Source: Nephromyces sp. MM_2019
Taxonomy: Eukaryota > Apicomplexa > Aconoidasida > Nephromycida
Reading direction: 5' to 3'
Assembly: GCA_015657535.1 (NCBI GenBank)
Contig: JADHZB010001669.1
Location: 1-64,000 of the forward strand
Length of the DNA stretch: 64,000 nucleotides
The notes under the pieces were generated by a model. It saw nothing but the letters and a program-made list of their open reading frames with translations. It did no database searches and was not told the DNA's origin. Every line of letters begins with the position of its first letter. Position 1 is the stretch's first letter. This document shows, one piece after another, positions 11,465 to 24,013 of the stretch. Position numbers and translations under genes: made by a program.

Positions 11465-14132
11465 ACAGGAACTTTGATGATAGCATGCAAATAATTGCCC
11501 GACTTGCTACGATCAATTTTGTAACTTTGTAGCTTAGAAGCACGAGAAAAATATGGTAATCTCGCTAAGCAAAACAGTAAAACATACGGGAGAGTCATTG
11601 TGAAATATCGAGAGCCTGCTTTAAAACAAAAGCGCTGTTAGTGGGAATATAGATTGTAGTACTTGAGTTCAATTAAGGCTCCACTATGATACAACTTCAG
11701 CAGGTAGTCAAAACTCAGTACAGGTTTTCCTAGCTTAACATTGCTTCATCGTTTCATCCAAGATACGCTGCCCATACGCGAGCAGTGCAGAAAGAGGGGA
11801 AGAACGAAAGCAAGGGATGCTCGTATTTAATGACTTAGCTATGAAAACTTCGGAGCAAATATTAGGCCTCCCTAAGAGGATATTCTTGTAGATTATTCAC
11901 AAATCGAAATCGACTGCATCATGGCATCTATAAGTCAAAATTTTACCCGACATAACATGGCAGACGGAAAATCGCTCCTCTTCCAACTAGTGGTCCTAGC
12001 AGTAAAAAGCACCCTTCTTATTCTTTACTGATTGCCACAGTCAGTTTAGACCCTTCAAATGCTTTTTTAACATAGTGGTTGGTATATCTAATTCTACATT
12101 AACTGTTTAAGTTGTATTGGAGCTACGCGCTATGCAGCTGCGCTGTCAAAATATTTTCTGAGTAACAGAAACAACTTGCTTCCTCCCCCGTTAACCATGA
12201 TTTCAGCTCCACTTGTTGTGGTTGGTTAAAGTCATTAACTTATTGTTAATGACTTTTCACCCGTATATCAGTATTGTAGCACTTTCTAGCATCTGAGCAT
12301 AGTCATAATGAAAGGCATTTTCACGTGTCCCTATTTTTTTATTAAACGGAAATAAAATTTGGGTGCATTAGTAGGGTTGTAGCACTGTAGGCTTGCGTGC
12401 TACTCCAAAAGGTATTGTAGCCACCTCGGGTTACAGGTGTAGTAACATTACATGAGAAATACCTTCTAATGTTTATTAGATACATACGCCCCATGTTTAC
12501 TCCTGAAATATAAGTGAGATACTAGTCAGAGCTAGGATAAATTATTACCACATGCACCTTATTGTAGCCGTAAACTTGCATCCTTCTATTGCAAGGATTC
12601 GTAGACGACTAGCTGTCCGTGAAATCTCAACAGCTTATAGCCAACAAGAAGCATACTGATACGATGCTACTTTCACTTTTTTTAAGGGAGCATCATAAAT
12701 ATGAATAGAAGTGGTCAGGTAATTTCTCAGTGTTACCCTCACAACTCGTATTCAGCTGACTTCTAAAAATCGACTACCAGATCCCCGAAGCAAACGAAAC
12801 AAGCTTACGCTACCAAACCCCGCAATCTTAATGGGATAAATTTCGGGCTCTTCGATTATTTTTGGTTGCTTGCAATTGTGAAAATAACCCAAAGAATCGC
12901 GTGCAATTATCATTAAGCGGTATAACGTTCAATAGTTGAATAGATAATGACTCCAATTGCTTCCGTACCGAAAATTTAATCTAGAAATATATGTGAAACT
13001 GCTAGAATTTTCGCTCAATTCCCGCTAACATCCTTAAAAGCACAGAAGTTCCAGGAGATAGCTTTTTTAGCTCTCTGGGGACCGACTACCTTCTGTTTGA
13101 GTGGTAACATCGTTTCGGAATTTTTACTAAACTGGACTTAATGTGCCGATTGTGCTATATAATTAGCTCTAGCCGTAAAAAATGGTCGCAGCAGCGCATG
13201 TAATATTTTGTATGCAGAGCAAGCAAACAGTTTAATGAATGGTAAACGGGGGTGGCCAGCGGTCACAAAGCTACCCTCCTTTAGTATGCCAATAACTAGA
13301 GAAAGCCGGCTTAAGGCTGGCAGCCAGTGCAATTTGGTGCCCTGAATATTCGTAGACATAGTCTAAACAAAATTGGGCAATAGAGAGTATCCTTGTAACG
13401 TATCCCCAATCAGCGAAAATAATCCGTTTGAAACACTCCGTTTTTTACAACACGCTATCGTTGAGATACAAAATTTTGCTCGTACAATTTTGCTCAGTAA
13501 TTGCAGAGATATGGCTGACGTTATGCACTTAACTCCGGCCCTCTGAATGCGCCTTTTCAGTAGACCAGCGCGTTTATACGAAAGAGAATTTATAACAATA
13601 AAAACTGCATCAACTTTACTCGAAAAAAACTATCACACCTAAATATCTTTATCCCACGTTCATGCGCAGTATTCCGCAAAGGTTATACCTCCTGTACTCA
13701 TTCCTACCTTTTTGAAGATAACTACACAAAAAAGTTTACCCAACTCTTTTGTAGACACTATCAGGAAGGTCAAACAGTGTATGACACACTTGCTGTAAAC
13801 TAAATTTGTAACTGCTAGCATCCGCAGCGAAGACATGCTCGAAAACTTTAGCACCATAAACCCCATAATTTCGGTTCTCTTTCGATATAGCGGCATGGCG
13901 CTAATCAGCGATTGAGATTGCACGCACATTACAGCAGTCTTCCTGAAATACATTTTTCGATCCCACTAAGAAGATAAAATGTACTACTCGCGAAATAAAA
14001 AACAACATGACACTTATGCTAATTAATTAAATTGAAGATTGCTGGACCACATTGAAATTTCAAGCTATAAATACTTCCCCGTGATATTAAGTTTATTTAC
14101 ACGATTTTGTTACGTTTGAGCATTGAACAAGT
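11465..14132. other. No gene called upstream of the tocopherol cyclase-like gene
   Basis: About 2.7 kb without a supported gene. Minus-strand open frames at 13138-13359 and 13660-13953 have no clear splice signals or recognisable motifs. The motif TTGTAGC recurs between 12.1 and 12.6 kb without forming an array. The stretch before 14133 should hold the promoter and 5' leader of the plus-strand gene; nothing diagnostic was seen. Confidence 0.4.
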
Positions 14133-17100
14133 ATGGAATCAAAAGGTTTCAGTCAGATAAAAGGATGGTGCCGCCGGGATATGAAGAAGCAGGTACAGGA
14201 ATTTAAATCCACGACCACCAAGTTTGACAAAAAAGAAAAAAAAGTCCATTTGGAGGGCTCGTGTAAGTATTTCCAAGGTTGGTTTTTGCGGATACTAGAA
14301 AACGAAGCAACGCGGGAATCTAGCGCGAAATCAACGGCAACAACCCAAAAATTCCCCATTGAGAAAGTAACGCAGAATGCAGTGAACCAAGAAGACACCA
14401 GGAAGCGAGCAGGGGTAATTCTTACCAAGCTTAACAATCAAGCAGACATGGATAGAATTGAGGCAATGAGTACGGCGCCAAGCGATATAGAGACCTGCTT
14501 CCTAGGTGACCTAACTCCCAAGTGCATCAAAAAATTTTCGGTAACATCACTAGACTATTCCAACAAAGATACCATTAAGAATGAGAAATTGCAAGAGAAA
14601 GTTGAACTTGTGCGCTCAAACTCTGGAAACATGGTAACATGCCTGGAATGTACTCGGCCTTCAATATCTATTATTGTTGGCTCAGCAGGATTATCAGAGA
14701 GCAAACGTCGGCTGTTCTCAACTGGAAAGCAATCCCCAGAGTTTTTAGAGCATTATCTGCATATAGGCTATACAAATTCACACGGTAAAACCACGGTCAA
14801 GAAATTTTTCCCCTCGCTCTCAAATACTACGGTAAAAGTTCTTGACAAAAATGCTCATACCTCTAACTTGAATGAAGGTAGTTTCTATCGGTGGCACAAC
14901 CCTGATTATGGCACGCTAGAGGTACTGAAAGGTGAAGTCAAATTTATGTTTTGGATTAATAATGATATAGTTCTCAAAGGTAGCTGCTGGGATGGCAAAC
15001 TGTGGCGGTCACTTCCCATGCCGGGAAGTTCAAATGAAATTTCTTCCTTGCTGAAATGCCTAATAAAAGAAAAGGAAGGAACTTTGGAAGTACAGGATAA
15101 AAATGAATATTTTGATAACGTAAGTGACACTAAATCAAACAAGCCAGATATGGAACATTCTCTAAAAGAGAAGAGCTTAACTTGTGAACCAGTTTCTGAA
15201 TTTTCGGAATACCCGGTCAAAAACAATAGGAATAAGCGTGTCAGTCTCTCCGAAATCTGCCAAAAAGGTAGGTGCTCGAAATTTTATTATTCGACATGTT
15301 GATTCTCATTATCAAATAAGCATTATGAAACTAGCAACCCTTTGCATACTCTTATTCCAGAAGACTAAACTGTGATTTGCTAACGTCACGCTCTTTAGTT
15401 CTTGAGGAATGAATTTTCAACGGTTCAACACCCTCGTGCTAGTTCGACGAGCTTTACTGAAAAATAGCGCGCGTAGTTACAATATGGTTTTAAGCAATTC
15501 TTAAGTCCTTAATTCCTGAAGCTAAAGTGCTGTGACTCCACGCCCAAGCGTAAAAAGATTAGAGCTGCATACTTGCACCTCTTACCGCTCTAACTATTTG
15601 ACCACGAGTGATTGCTATGGTTGAGGATACACGATAAAAAGTTGTTCACTCTATAATAAAGAGCGGCGAAGTGCTTTGGTATAAGGCTTGTACTACCCAA
15701 CTCTTAAGTTTCCGTGCTTATTTCTATTTCCGATTAAAAAGGGATACTGTGATCCAGTCACATTTTAAGGCCTCAAATTCGATGATGCCTGCCCAGTGAG
15801 CTCACTTGCTACATGCAATGCGTCTTCATGAAAACTAGACATGGCTTAAAGTAGTCCTTGGAGTATTTTCATGACAGACAGGCGCAGCTAAAACAACTGT
15901 GCGGCAAATAAGTAAAGGCGAGCAGTTTAGCTTTTTCAAACTGCAAACATGGTCAAGTTGTCCAACCCTGGTGCAAGGTATTATTCATCTATGTGTAACT
16001 TATAGTCATTTCGTACCATATTAACATCGTGTAACACAACTTTAAAGTTTCGGGCCATTTTTGCGCGTGCAGAACTTCGAGAAGCTACTGCCAGCCTCCC
16101 AATGGAATTGTTGAATTGCGTTGAGACTGGTCCGGAAAGCTGGCTAAACCATTATCCTTGGTTGCTACCCTGTCGATATTTTGTGCTATCTATGGGAGCA
16201 AGAGCTTCATATGAATTACAAATCAAGAGTGAAAATATATCCTTCCAATCAGGTAGGATATCCTCGGATACCGGGATAGTATTGTATAAAAGTGCGCTTA
16301 TTCCTTGATCAGAATTTTGTATTTATTTCACGAGGTGTCGACTTAGCTGCACATATTTATTTCTTGGGATGTCTACGTTAGTGCATGCCTAGCCAAATTG
16401 GTGCCATAGTGAGTATATATCTAATATCATCGTACCTTTGACATATTTTTTTTGCTCGAATTAGTGCCAACACGTTAGATAGTCATCATTTAAGGTTAGT
16501 AATAGGTTTAAAACCGGGAACATCGGCAGCTTATTTCTATTTTGGCGTAATTTCCCAAAACATGGACTACGCTTGGTTTAAAAAAAAAAACCAGGATCAC
16601 CGCGCCCGACGACTTCCCACGAGCATATCTTTGTACTTTTCAAGTGCGATTATTGCGTCTTTGCTCTGATAGTCTTGAATATACTTTTCAGCGGCGTTCA
16701 CGCAGTACCAATTGGAAGTGTACTTGCGTTGCAAATCATGATTAAACGCTGCACGGCTCACCAGCAATCACTTCATTAATACTATACTCAACTGGTAATC
16801 CATATATTGGCACCACATATATGCCTGCAGAATCTGGTGCCAATATATGGGGTCATAATTGAAGGTCAAATTCTATTATAGGCTAAAAATAGGGTATGCA
16901 TGACCGCTGCACTTCACAGATATGCCACACGTATTGGTGGCACTGTTTGTTGTTTCTTGGACAGTTGTTAGACTATGCTAAAAGCAGTAACTCTGGGTCA
17001 CGGATAAATATATCGACTGAACATCGCTATTACCAAAGATTTTTTTCAAATTAAAAGTAATTTAAGTAATCTTATCACAGTTAGCTATAAATAGAGATAA

Positions 17101-20100
17101 AAATAAGGTTATTGGCACCTGAGTTGAATTTCCCACCTAGCCTGATCTATTTGTGTAGCGCGCGGTACGGTTCTTTCGTGTTACCATTTGCTGGACAGTT
17201 GTGCTTACTCAATCCTTGTTTTTTTTTACTTATTTTTGCTATGTCCATTTTATTCAGATGAAGGTATTGGGCATTGCGAAGCTAATTGGGGTCCCAAGTT
17301 TCCTCATGCATGGTTTTGGGCTCAGGGAGCGTCTTCCCATAGTATAAACCTTCTTTTTGAAAAGACAAGTACTTGTCACAAGGGGGAAGCTGTACAGTTT
17401 TTAATCACTTGTGTGAATTTTCGCTTCTGTAAAGCCGACGCCATCATCATGTCTACCGTAGCGTATCGCTCAGAGTTATTGAATTGGGATTTTACAACCC
17501 CGCGAATGGATCAAATATCGCACGCATACTGCCATAAAGCGAAGTAAGCAATTTAAGTGGCGCCGTCGATCATGAATGAGCATCTATGCGTTTTTTTCTG
17601 CCATTATTTGAAATAACCAGATTAATTATCCTGCAGATAGGAATAGCTGAAAGAAGTGCCGAAAAAATGACGAGGTCGCCGTGCATGTCTGTAGGCAATA
17701 TTCATGAAACTACCTAGAGTTAGTTGTAGTGTCCGACGCGAATAAACCCCAATATCAATAGCACGCGTATGGCACCCGCTTCATTAAGCAGATAATTAGC
17801 TTCTCAGTGTCGGCTTAAACTATCCAACTTCAATCCACCTAATACAAATACTGGCTGTAGTGCTCAGTTGCTGCGTTGGAGCGCTAGCTCGGGCGAGTAT
17901 TAAAATTTTGATTTGGAGGTTTTGAATAGTTAAAGTAACAGCCTTGACTAATCCTGTAACAGTGTTTTATAAGCTTAGCAATTTGTGCATAATTATGAAT
18001 CGCTTCAAAGCACTTTTTAAGCTCATCGCTGACAAGGGGTATATGGCTCATCGCTGAAATTAAAATAAAAATAACTCTTTTTATGCATTGCGATAAGGGC
18101 ATATTGATAGGTAATAGTCCCCCAATATTTTCCCACTATGACACTCAGCTGCACACATCTAGCAGCTACGTTATGTCCTTTTATTCTGCGAAAATTCTTT
18201 TTACAAGCTAAACTTCTACTGCTATAGGCCACTCTATAACCCTACCTTCGCTGTATTTTCCCAGCAATTTGAAACTGAGGTGTACATCTAGTAGACCAGG
18301 AGGAGTCGCACAGATGTTAGGTGTAAATAAAACTCGGTATCTTAGAGTCCTGGAAGTATCAATCGTGGCAAACGCGAAAACTTGCACAGAAGGACATATT
18401 CCCACGGAAAATGGATTTTCCGTGGTACCCCAAGGATGTCTTCATTCTAGCTGCGCGGAAGCATCCTTTCTAGCTTATGTGATTGACGTGAAAAGTAAGA
18501 GGTAAGGAAAACTTATGCGGAATCACTGAAGCAGAGGCTGCGCTACGCCTGCGTATTATGACCATACTTGAAATACGCTGTAAAATACTCCAGTAAGCAC
18601 GCCAGCAATAAGCACTTCAGTGCTTTCAGCACTGAATTTATAATGGTAATCGCCGCAGTCAATGGCGTGCTGATTAACTAATATTCGCATACAATGTAAA
18701 CGAAGCATTGCTGATGCTTCCAAGCAGTAGGATACCAAAATTGCTCATTTCCGTTTTTAAAGCTTCTGCTAAATCATGCATTGTTAAATATTTTGCATAC
18801 ACTAATATCTTCTAGCTTCTGTTTCTAATTAATTGCAGCTGTACAAATGCATATTTTTCAGGATTTAATTGTAATCCCTAAACAAGGGATACTGATTAGA
18901 AGCAAAATATTTTAAGTCTTTGTTGTTAGGCGTAAGAGTCTCGCATATAGAATACTCTAAACATATTAGACGAGCCACACAATACGCGTTAGATGTTGTA
19001 GGGATGCCAACCAGGAGCTAGAAAGCCATGATAGGAACTAAACGGTCTATAGACAAAGGCAGTATTTTTCCAAGTTTACTGTTTTACCTACAATCTTCCT
19101 TAGCTTTCTACTGAAATGGCAAGCTTTCATGGGCTTTATTCTCAGTTTTCTGTCTTGATCTGACTTTTCACAACTATGTAGCGTGGCATGCTGGGTAGTT
19201 TCACCAATATCTCAATGTCTAGTTAATAGATGCGTCTAGTGCCATGTCGATAGCGAAGGTGAAGTTCAAGAAGTAAATTAAAAAAACAAATCGGAAGCAC
19301 ATAAAGGCTAAATTTGCGCTACCCCAGGTGATTAGCGTGTATTAATAGTCATCAGGATGTGAAAGTGATATACCTGAGCTTCTAGATATGGAACAAACGC
19401 AGTAATCTGGTGATGCTAAAAATATTTTTTTTACAACCTTGGTAGCATCATGAAAGATAGCAAATAAGACACGTGACACGAATTTTGCGACTGCACGTAA
19501 ATACTAAGTATGTAAAGCAAAAGGAATTTAATTTTAAGTACTGATGATTTTCTTGACTCCATAGGGCAGTGAACAGGAGAAGGATAATGAATCCATATTA
19601 ATAGTGCCATCAATAGCGGGAGGGCGGTCTCTCTCCACCTTTCGTAGTTTTTATAGTTGTCAATACCGCTTCCAAAAACTAGAAGTGCCGCGAACATTTG
19701 CTTGCCACAAGTCGGCCACTTTTGCATTTTATAGCTCGCCACTTCAATGGCACATCTCGCTCCTACTACTTAAGAGGAAGGAGTGGTCATTTCATAGCTT
19801 CTAACGGTAAATCACATCGTCAAATCAATCTTGTTTATGCTGCTTTAAACGTCTATACGCATTTTTGTCTTTAAAGGCGAATATACTTGGAGAGGCGAAA
19901 ACTCGATTCCAGTATCTTAGAAGTCGGAAACCATTTTATTGGCAAAACCACACGGTCAAGAAATAAATTCTTGGTAGAAATTGAAAAGGAGTTCTCAAAT
20001 TGAGGAAGTATCACTTCTCATTGAACGCAGCAATGAAGCTGAATTCATGCTGTAATACAGAGAAAGAGCCTGAAGATTGCAGTCCTAGTCAAAGATAGTA

Positions 20101-20377
20101 TCAATATTCCTTCCTTTGTTTCGCTACGCATGAATAACTGCATTTATAGTACCTGTAGTCTTGTGAAGGCTTTTTGAGGACTATGGTTCCCCGATATCTG
20201 TCAAAGCAAGCTCCTCACGTATCACCAATATTCCTAATGGGTAAGGACGCCGTGGCATCTTGGAAGAGAATCGATACGCCATGGGAAATATACAAAATTC
20301 CCATGAGTAGCTACGAGGAAACAGGATGGGAATTTAGCGTTAAGCAGATTAAAATTCTGAGAAAACGCAAAATATAA
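14133..20377 (+). CDS. Tocopherol cyclase-like (VTE1/TocC family) protein
   Basis: Tocopherol cyclases close the chromanol ring of vitamin E precursors; relatives bind or modify prenyl quinols. Exons: 14133-15267, 16073-16252, 17258-17543, 18265-18501, 19877-19973, 20159-20377, all GT-AG and in phase, about 717 residues. If the last donor is unused, exon 5 stops at 20003 and the protein is 654 residues. Family landmarks come in the right order: HLEGSCKYFQGWFLRI near residue 45 (family FFEGWYFK block), ESWLNHYPWLLP, then ANWGPKFPHAWFWAQ (family NWG-x-x-FP-x-x-WFW-x-Q), the LNWDF block, HIPTENGF (family APT block), and SSILEVGN (family LEVGG block). Odd points: about 300 residues of poorly conserved sequence between the first and second blocks, no obvious N-terminal signal peptide, and a degenerate final glycine block (VGN rather than VGG). 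Catalytic competence is therefore uncertain, though family membership is well supported. The last exon carries TPWEIYKIPM, echoed in inverse orientation at 21.4 kb. Confidence 0.8.
16800..16850. repeat. Perfect 16-bp inverted repeat (hairpin) in intron 2
   Basis: CCATATATTGGCACCA at 16800-16815 is matched exactly by its reverse complement at 16835-16850, with a 19-nt loop. It lies in the intron between exons 2 and 3 of the tocopherol cyclase-like gene. ATTGGCACC also recurs nearby at about 17113. Confidence 0.9.
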
Positions 20378-21234
20378 TAAAAAGCATATTAATGGGTGCG
20401 TAAAATTCATTTAAAAATACAGTACAGAGCTAGCCTTGAGTTTTTCATTGTAGTGCGAACTGCTACGCTCAACCGAAAATACTTGTGGGGGTGCCAGTAA
20501 CGATTTGAATAGCCGAATAATGGTATAGAACTTAAGCCAGATTTTATTTCTCATGTAGTCCATTAAATTTCACCAAAAAAATTGATATGATGAAGAACCT
20601 GTTATTCGGGAGTAAAAATATAACGGGGCGAGAGTAGTATTTCAGACATACAAATGGTATTCAGCTTAATAATTTCCTTCGAAAAATCAAGCTATATATT
20701 TTCATGCGGAATTCTACACATACGTAGTTCATTAATACGCCCATATCATACCACTAATGGTTTCACCTTCTTTTCTTGGAAGCCATATTGAGGCGATGTT
20801 TATTAAGCATTGATGCATCAGTCCCTTCTCTTAACATAAACTACGGATTTTGTATGTTTCCTGCGGGTGCAGCAAAGCAATTTTCAATGGGATGGCGTGG
20901 CAGAGGGATACAAAAAGTAGAAATATGAGGTATACTAGCTGTTATGAACAATTCCATTATTGTCTTTGCAGAAGAAATTATTTTTGTTGGCAGTCTACTT
21001 TTATATGCTATGCCTGAGTGACGAGACACAGTGACCCAGCATTCTGTATTCAGCGTATATATATATCCTCCAGCTAATCTGGAACATTGTTTTACAATTA
21101 ACGAGTATAAAAATTCTCGTTAGCACATTTAGCGCTCCGTATGTGGGGAATAAATTTGCTCATTTTTCCACATAAGCAACACGGTCGCGCGATTTTTCTG
21201 ATTTGCGGGAGGTAATTAACCGGGACTTACCGAG
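20378..21234. other. Interval between inverted tail fragments, no gene called
   Basis: The sequence is AT-rich with no convincing exon on either strand. It separates the plus-strand tail of the tocopherol cyclase-like gene from the minus-strand related fragment and should hold the 3' ends of both if both are genes. Confidence 0.4.
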
Positions 21235-21467
21235 CTATATGCATGTTTTCCTTCTATTAATGCAACGATATTTGCGCAGACAAAAAGCAACCAAAGTATC
21301 ATGTGATACTGCGACAGCATAATCTTTCCCCGGGGTGCACAATTTTTCCGTAGAATAGAAACAAAATAAGCTAGAAGCATAGTATTCAGTATTTTTATTG
21401 TTGTAGTAGGTATCCATGGGAATTTTAACTATTTCGAAGGGTGCCATGCGTTGAGCAAGCCCTCCTA
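21235..21467 (-). CDS. Probable terminal exon sharing a P-[FW]-E-I-x-K-I-P-M motif with the 20.3-kb exon
   Basis: An open minus-strand stretch ends at a stop at 21235 and encodes APFEIVKIPMDTYYNN near 21440-21400, then a Cys-containing tail (KLCTPGKDYAVAVSHD). The motif matches TPWEIYKIPMSSY at about 20275-20313 on the plus strand at both protein and DNA level. This suggests a partial or complete inverted paralogue of the last exon of the tocopherol cyclase-like gene. An acceptor-like CCTATTAG precedes it at about 21468. Upstream exons on the minus strand could not be identified with confidence. Confidence 0.4.
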
Positions 21468-21943
21468 ATAGGCTAGGGGCTACAAGAAATGGACATAAGA
21501 CGGAAAAACGAAAAACAAGCCAGAAATATTGAGCATCAATGGGAGCATCAAGACCTAAGCCGACGCATAGCAGCAGACTGTAAATTGCTCAAAATATCAC
21601 AGTTGGCGTAAGCGGCGAAGTGCTTTATCTCGCACATAACAGGGAGCCAGCCGTAAACTCCCCTATAAATATTGAATATCGGTCTCTACATCACGAACCT
21701 AGCTGGAATATGCAGGTAACGAAATGTTTGCAAGGACCATTATTCTCTCTTGTACAATTTTACCTTGAACTTAGTCGTACAAGGCTTTAAAATTTTTTAC
21801 ATACCCCTTGAAAGTGGGCGCATTCGCGAAGCAAAGCAAGTTTGCCCTCAATATCAAGTTGTAATTGAACGAGGCAAGTTGTGCTGGCTTGTGATTATCG
21901 TTTAGACCTTCACACAGAATTGGATTTCAATAAACTTCAATAA

Positions 21944-21964
21944 GCCCGTTACTTTGTAACGGGC
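21944..21964. repeat. Perfect 9-bp hairpin with TTT loop
   Basis: GCCCGTTAC, TTT, GTAACGGGC: a short GC-rich stem in an AT-rich context. It follows AATAAACTTCAATAA on the plus strand and could mark a 3' end, but no plus-strand gene was established immediately upstream. Confidence 0.6.
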
Positions 21965-21988
21965 ATTAGCTTAGACAATATGGTGTCT

Positions 21989-22177
21989 CTAAGGCGCTAC
22001 GCTTATCTTCTTCAGCATACTGCAAGTATCTTGAGGAAAATTTGAACCACATGCATTGAGATGAATAAGCCATAGTCTACAGAATGTCCTGCCGATGTCC
22101 TTAGCTTCGCATGCGATTTGGAGTTTCACCATGTAAACACATTTTAACATCAATAGGTAGAGTGTGAAGAATTTCAC
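21989..22177 (-). other. Candidate exon(s), minus strand
   Basis: Two overlapping frames both look protein-like: one carries VKLQIACEAKD and NFPQDTC, the other SQCMWFKFSSRYLQYAEEDK after an ATTCTGTAG acceptor. Position and orientation would suit an exon upstream of the 21.2-21.5 kb fragment. The first frame vaguely recalls exon 4 of the tocopherol cyclase-like gene, but the similarity is too weak to rely on. Confidence 0.2.
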
Positions 22178-22228
22178 AGCATGATCATTGATATTGAGGA
22201 AATTTGAGCGATTGCAAAAGGTTTTCTT

Positions 22229-22479
22229 CTCACATAGTGCCGGAAAAAACCTGGTAAATAAAGCAGAAAGTCAATGTCTTTGGTGATTTAGGCTAGAACT
22301 ATGGTAAAGTGACCTCAAATTTGCTTGCGCTGACGTTTATCAATGAGATATTTCGGGTGAAACAATGAGCATTGACTCACAAGACTATTCCTGAAGTAGC
22401 TTCACTGCATTACAGTGCTTATTAGTTGATTAGTGAAACAAGCAATTGAGTTTCAGTCATTTTCCGGCACCGATGTGAG
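22229..22479. mobile_element. MITE-like element with ~20-bp terminal inverted repeats
   Basis: The left end CTCACATAGTGCCGGAAAA (22229-22247) is matched by the inverted right end CTCACATCGGTGCCGGAAAA (22460-22479, complement), differing by one small indel/substitution. The interior of about 210 bp has no open frame. A clear target-site duplication could not be seen. Size, non-coding interior and imperfect terminal repeats fit a miniature inverted-repeat element. Confidence 0.45.
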
Positions 22480-22797
22480 TGCTAGTAACCGCTAAAAATT
22501 GAACACCCATAGTTTGGCATTAAGCTGTGCTTGCGGTTTGAATTGAAATTAGCATCCCGGTACAACGAGCGATACTCTAATTTGACAGAAACATTGACCA
22601 TGTAGCTTCAAAGATGAGGACCAGCTTTGCTGGACAGCCAAACTTTACTGAAGGTCATGAGATACCATCGTGAAATATAACCATTTCAATTTTACACTGA
22701 AATTTAGTGATAAAGATAAAAAAATGGTATATTTGCTATAAATATAGACGCGTGCGACGGCGATTTTTAATACCTGCACTCACATTTTTTAATTTAG

Positions 22798-24013
22798 CTC
22801 GTCGTCCACTCCAGGGGGTGATAATGACTCGCTATACACCGGGAGTGCAACTCGTGATACAGGTGTGGCTAGAATATTTTCAATGTTTAGGGTTCTCAAC
22901 TAAGGGCAGAAAATGTACTCACTACTTACCACCAAGCATGAATATCAAAGTGTACCGATGATTCAAACCATAAAGAGTCGGAAAAAATTGACCTTTTTAT
23001 AAGCTACATCCTTAGTATCGGGGTTGCTGTGGGATAACTCTTTTTCATATTAAGTTTTTTTAAGAAAAATACTAGGTTTTCCATGTTAGCGTAAAAATCT
23101 GGCTTTTTGAAAATTCTCAGATGTAGGTTTAGCCTTGTGCGCATTTTAGTATTCACATACTCAGCGAAAAAAAAGAAGATAAGGCGGCTCTCTCACCATG
23201 GGTGGACGATCCTAGTGGTGATTCACACCTATCCCTTCATGGATTTCGACTTTTATATGACTTAAAGAGGTATTACAGCCGCAGTTTCCATTAGCAATGC
23301 GTCAGCTTCTTTATTCTTGTAACTGAGTTGAGATTGCAGACGAGTGTAACAAGATTGGCCCTTGTATGCATGCTGGGCAGCTTCCACTTCTCCACACAGC
23401 AAGATATGCCTCTCCTGCGAACACTCTCTTAAAGAGACAAAATATAAATATTAACAGATTACTTCTATAAGTTTTTCGTGATATTGTGGAAAGACGAACA
23501 GAAGAGACTCAAATGTTTTCTTTAATAGGAGAGTAATATAACATAGTTGATTTCTCCCAAGTGGGGTGTTGCAAAACTTTTGTAGCGTGAACGACAAGGC
23601 TTTTAAGAAGCTAATTCATACACCAATAATGGAAAGGACGAGTAATGCCGGTACAACAGCATTATGATAAGGGCTTAAATATTCCTAATAGTCATAGTGG
23701 TATGTTGACTTCGTACAGGAATTTCTCAAAATACAAATACGTCTGAAGGCTTTACCTGGATATTAAGTAGCTAATGTTCAGGTTTATTTTGCAGAAATAT
23801 CTTGACGTAAAATTTAAGTGGAAGTTAGAGTTTTTTTTTCCTGGAGCAGCCTTTCATGAGCGCAAGAAAAGTGGGATAAGTGATATTTTCATAGATATAG
23901 CAAGACATAATTTGCTCCTAACATATGTATACCTCATCTCAACCGATGATAAAAAAAACCGTAATCCTGAAGAGAATTTACTTCTCTTCAATGGAAATGT
24001 GCTTTTGGCGTAG
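22798..24013 (+). other. Candidate two-exon coding segment, unrecognised
   Basis: Exon candidates 22798-22862 (after ATTTTTTAATTTAG, ending CAG|GTGTGG; contains MTRYTPGVQLVIQ) and 23795-24013 (after TTTATTTTGCAG, ending in a stop; contains KWKLEFFFPGAAFHERKK and ISTDDKKNRNPEEN) are both phase 0 at the shared junction. No family was recognised and no 5' end was found. Confidence 0.3.

Noticed and set aside
13660..13953. 97-codon minus-strand frame upstream of the tocopherol cyclase-like gene
   Set aside because: It is moderately protein-like but has no recognisable motif, no clear splice sites and no phase partner.
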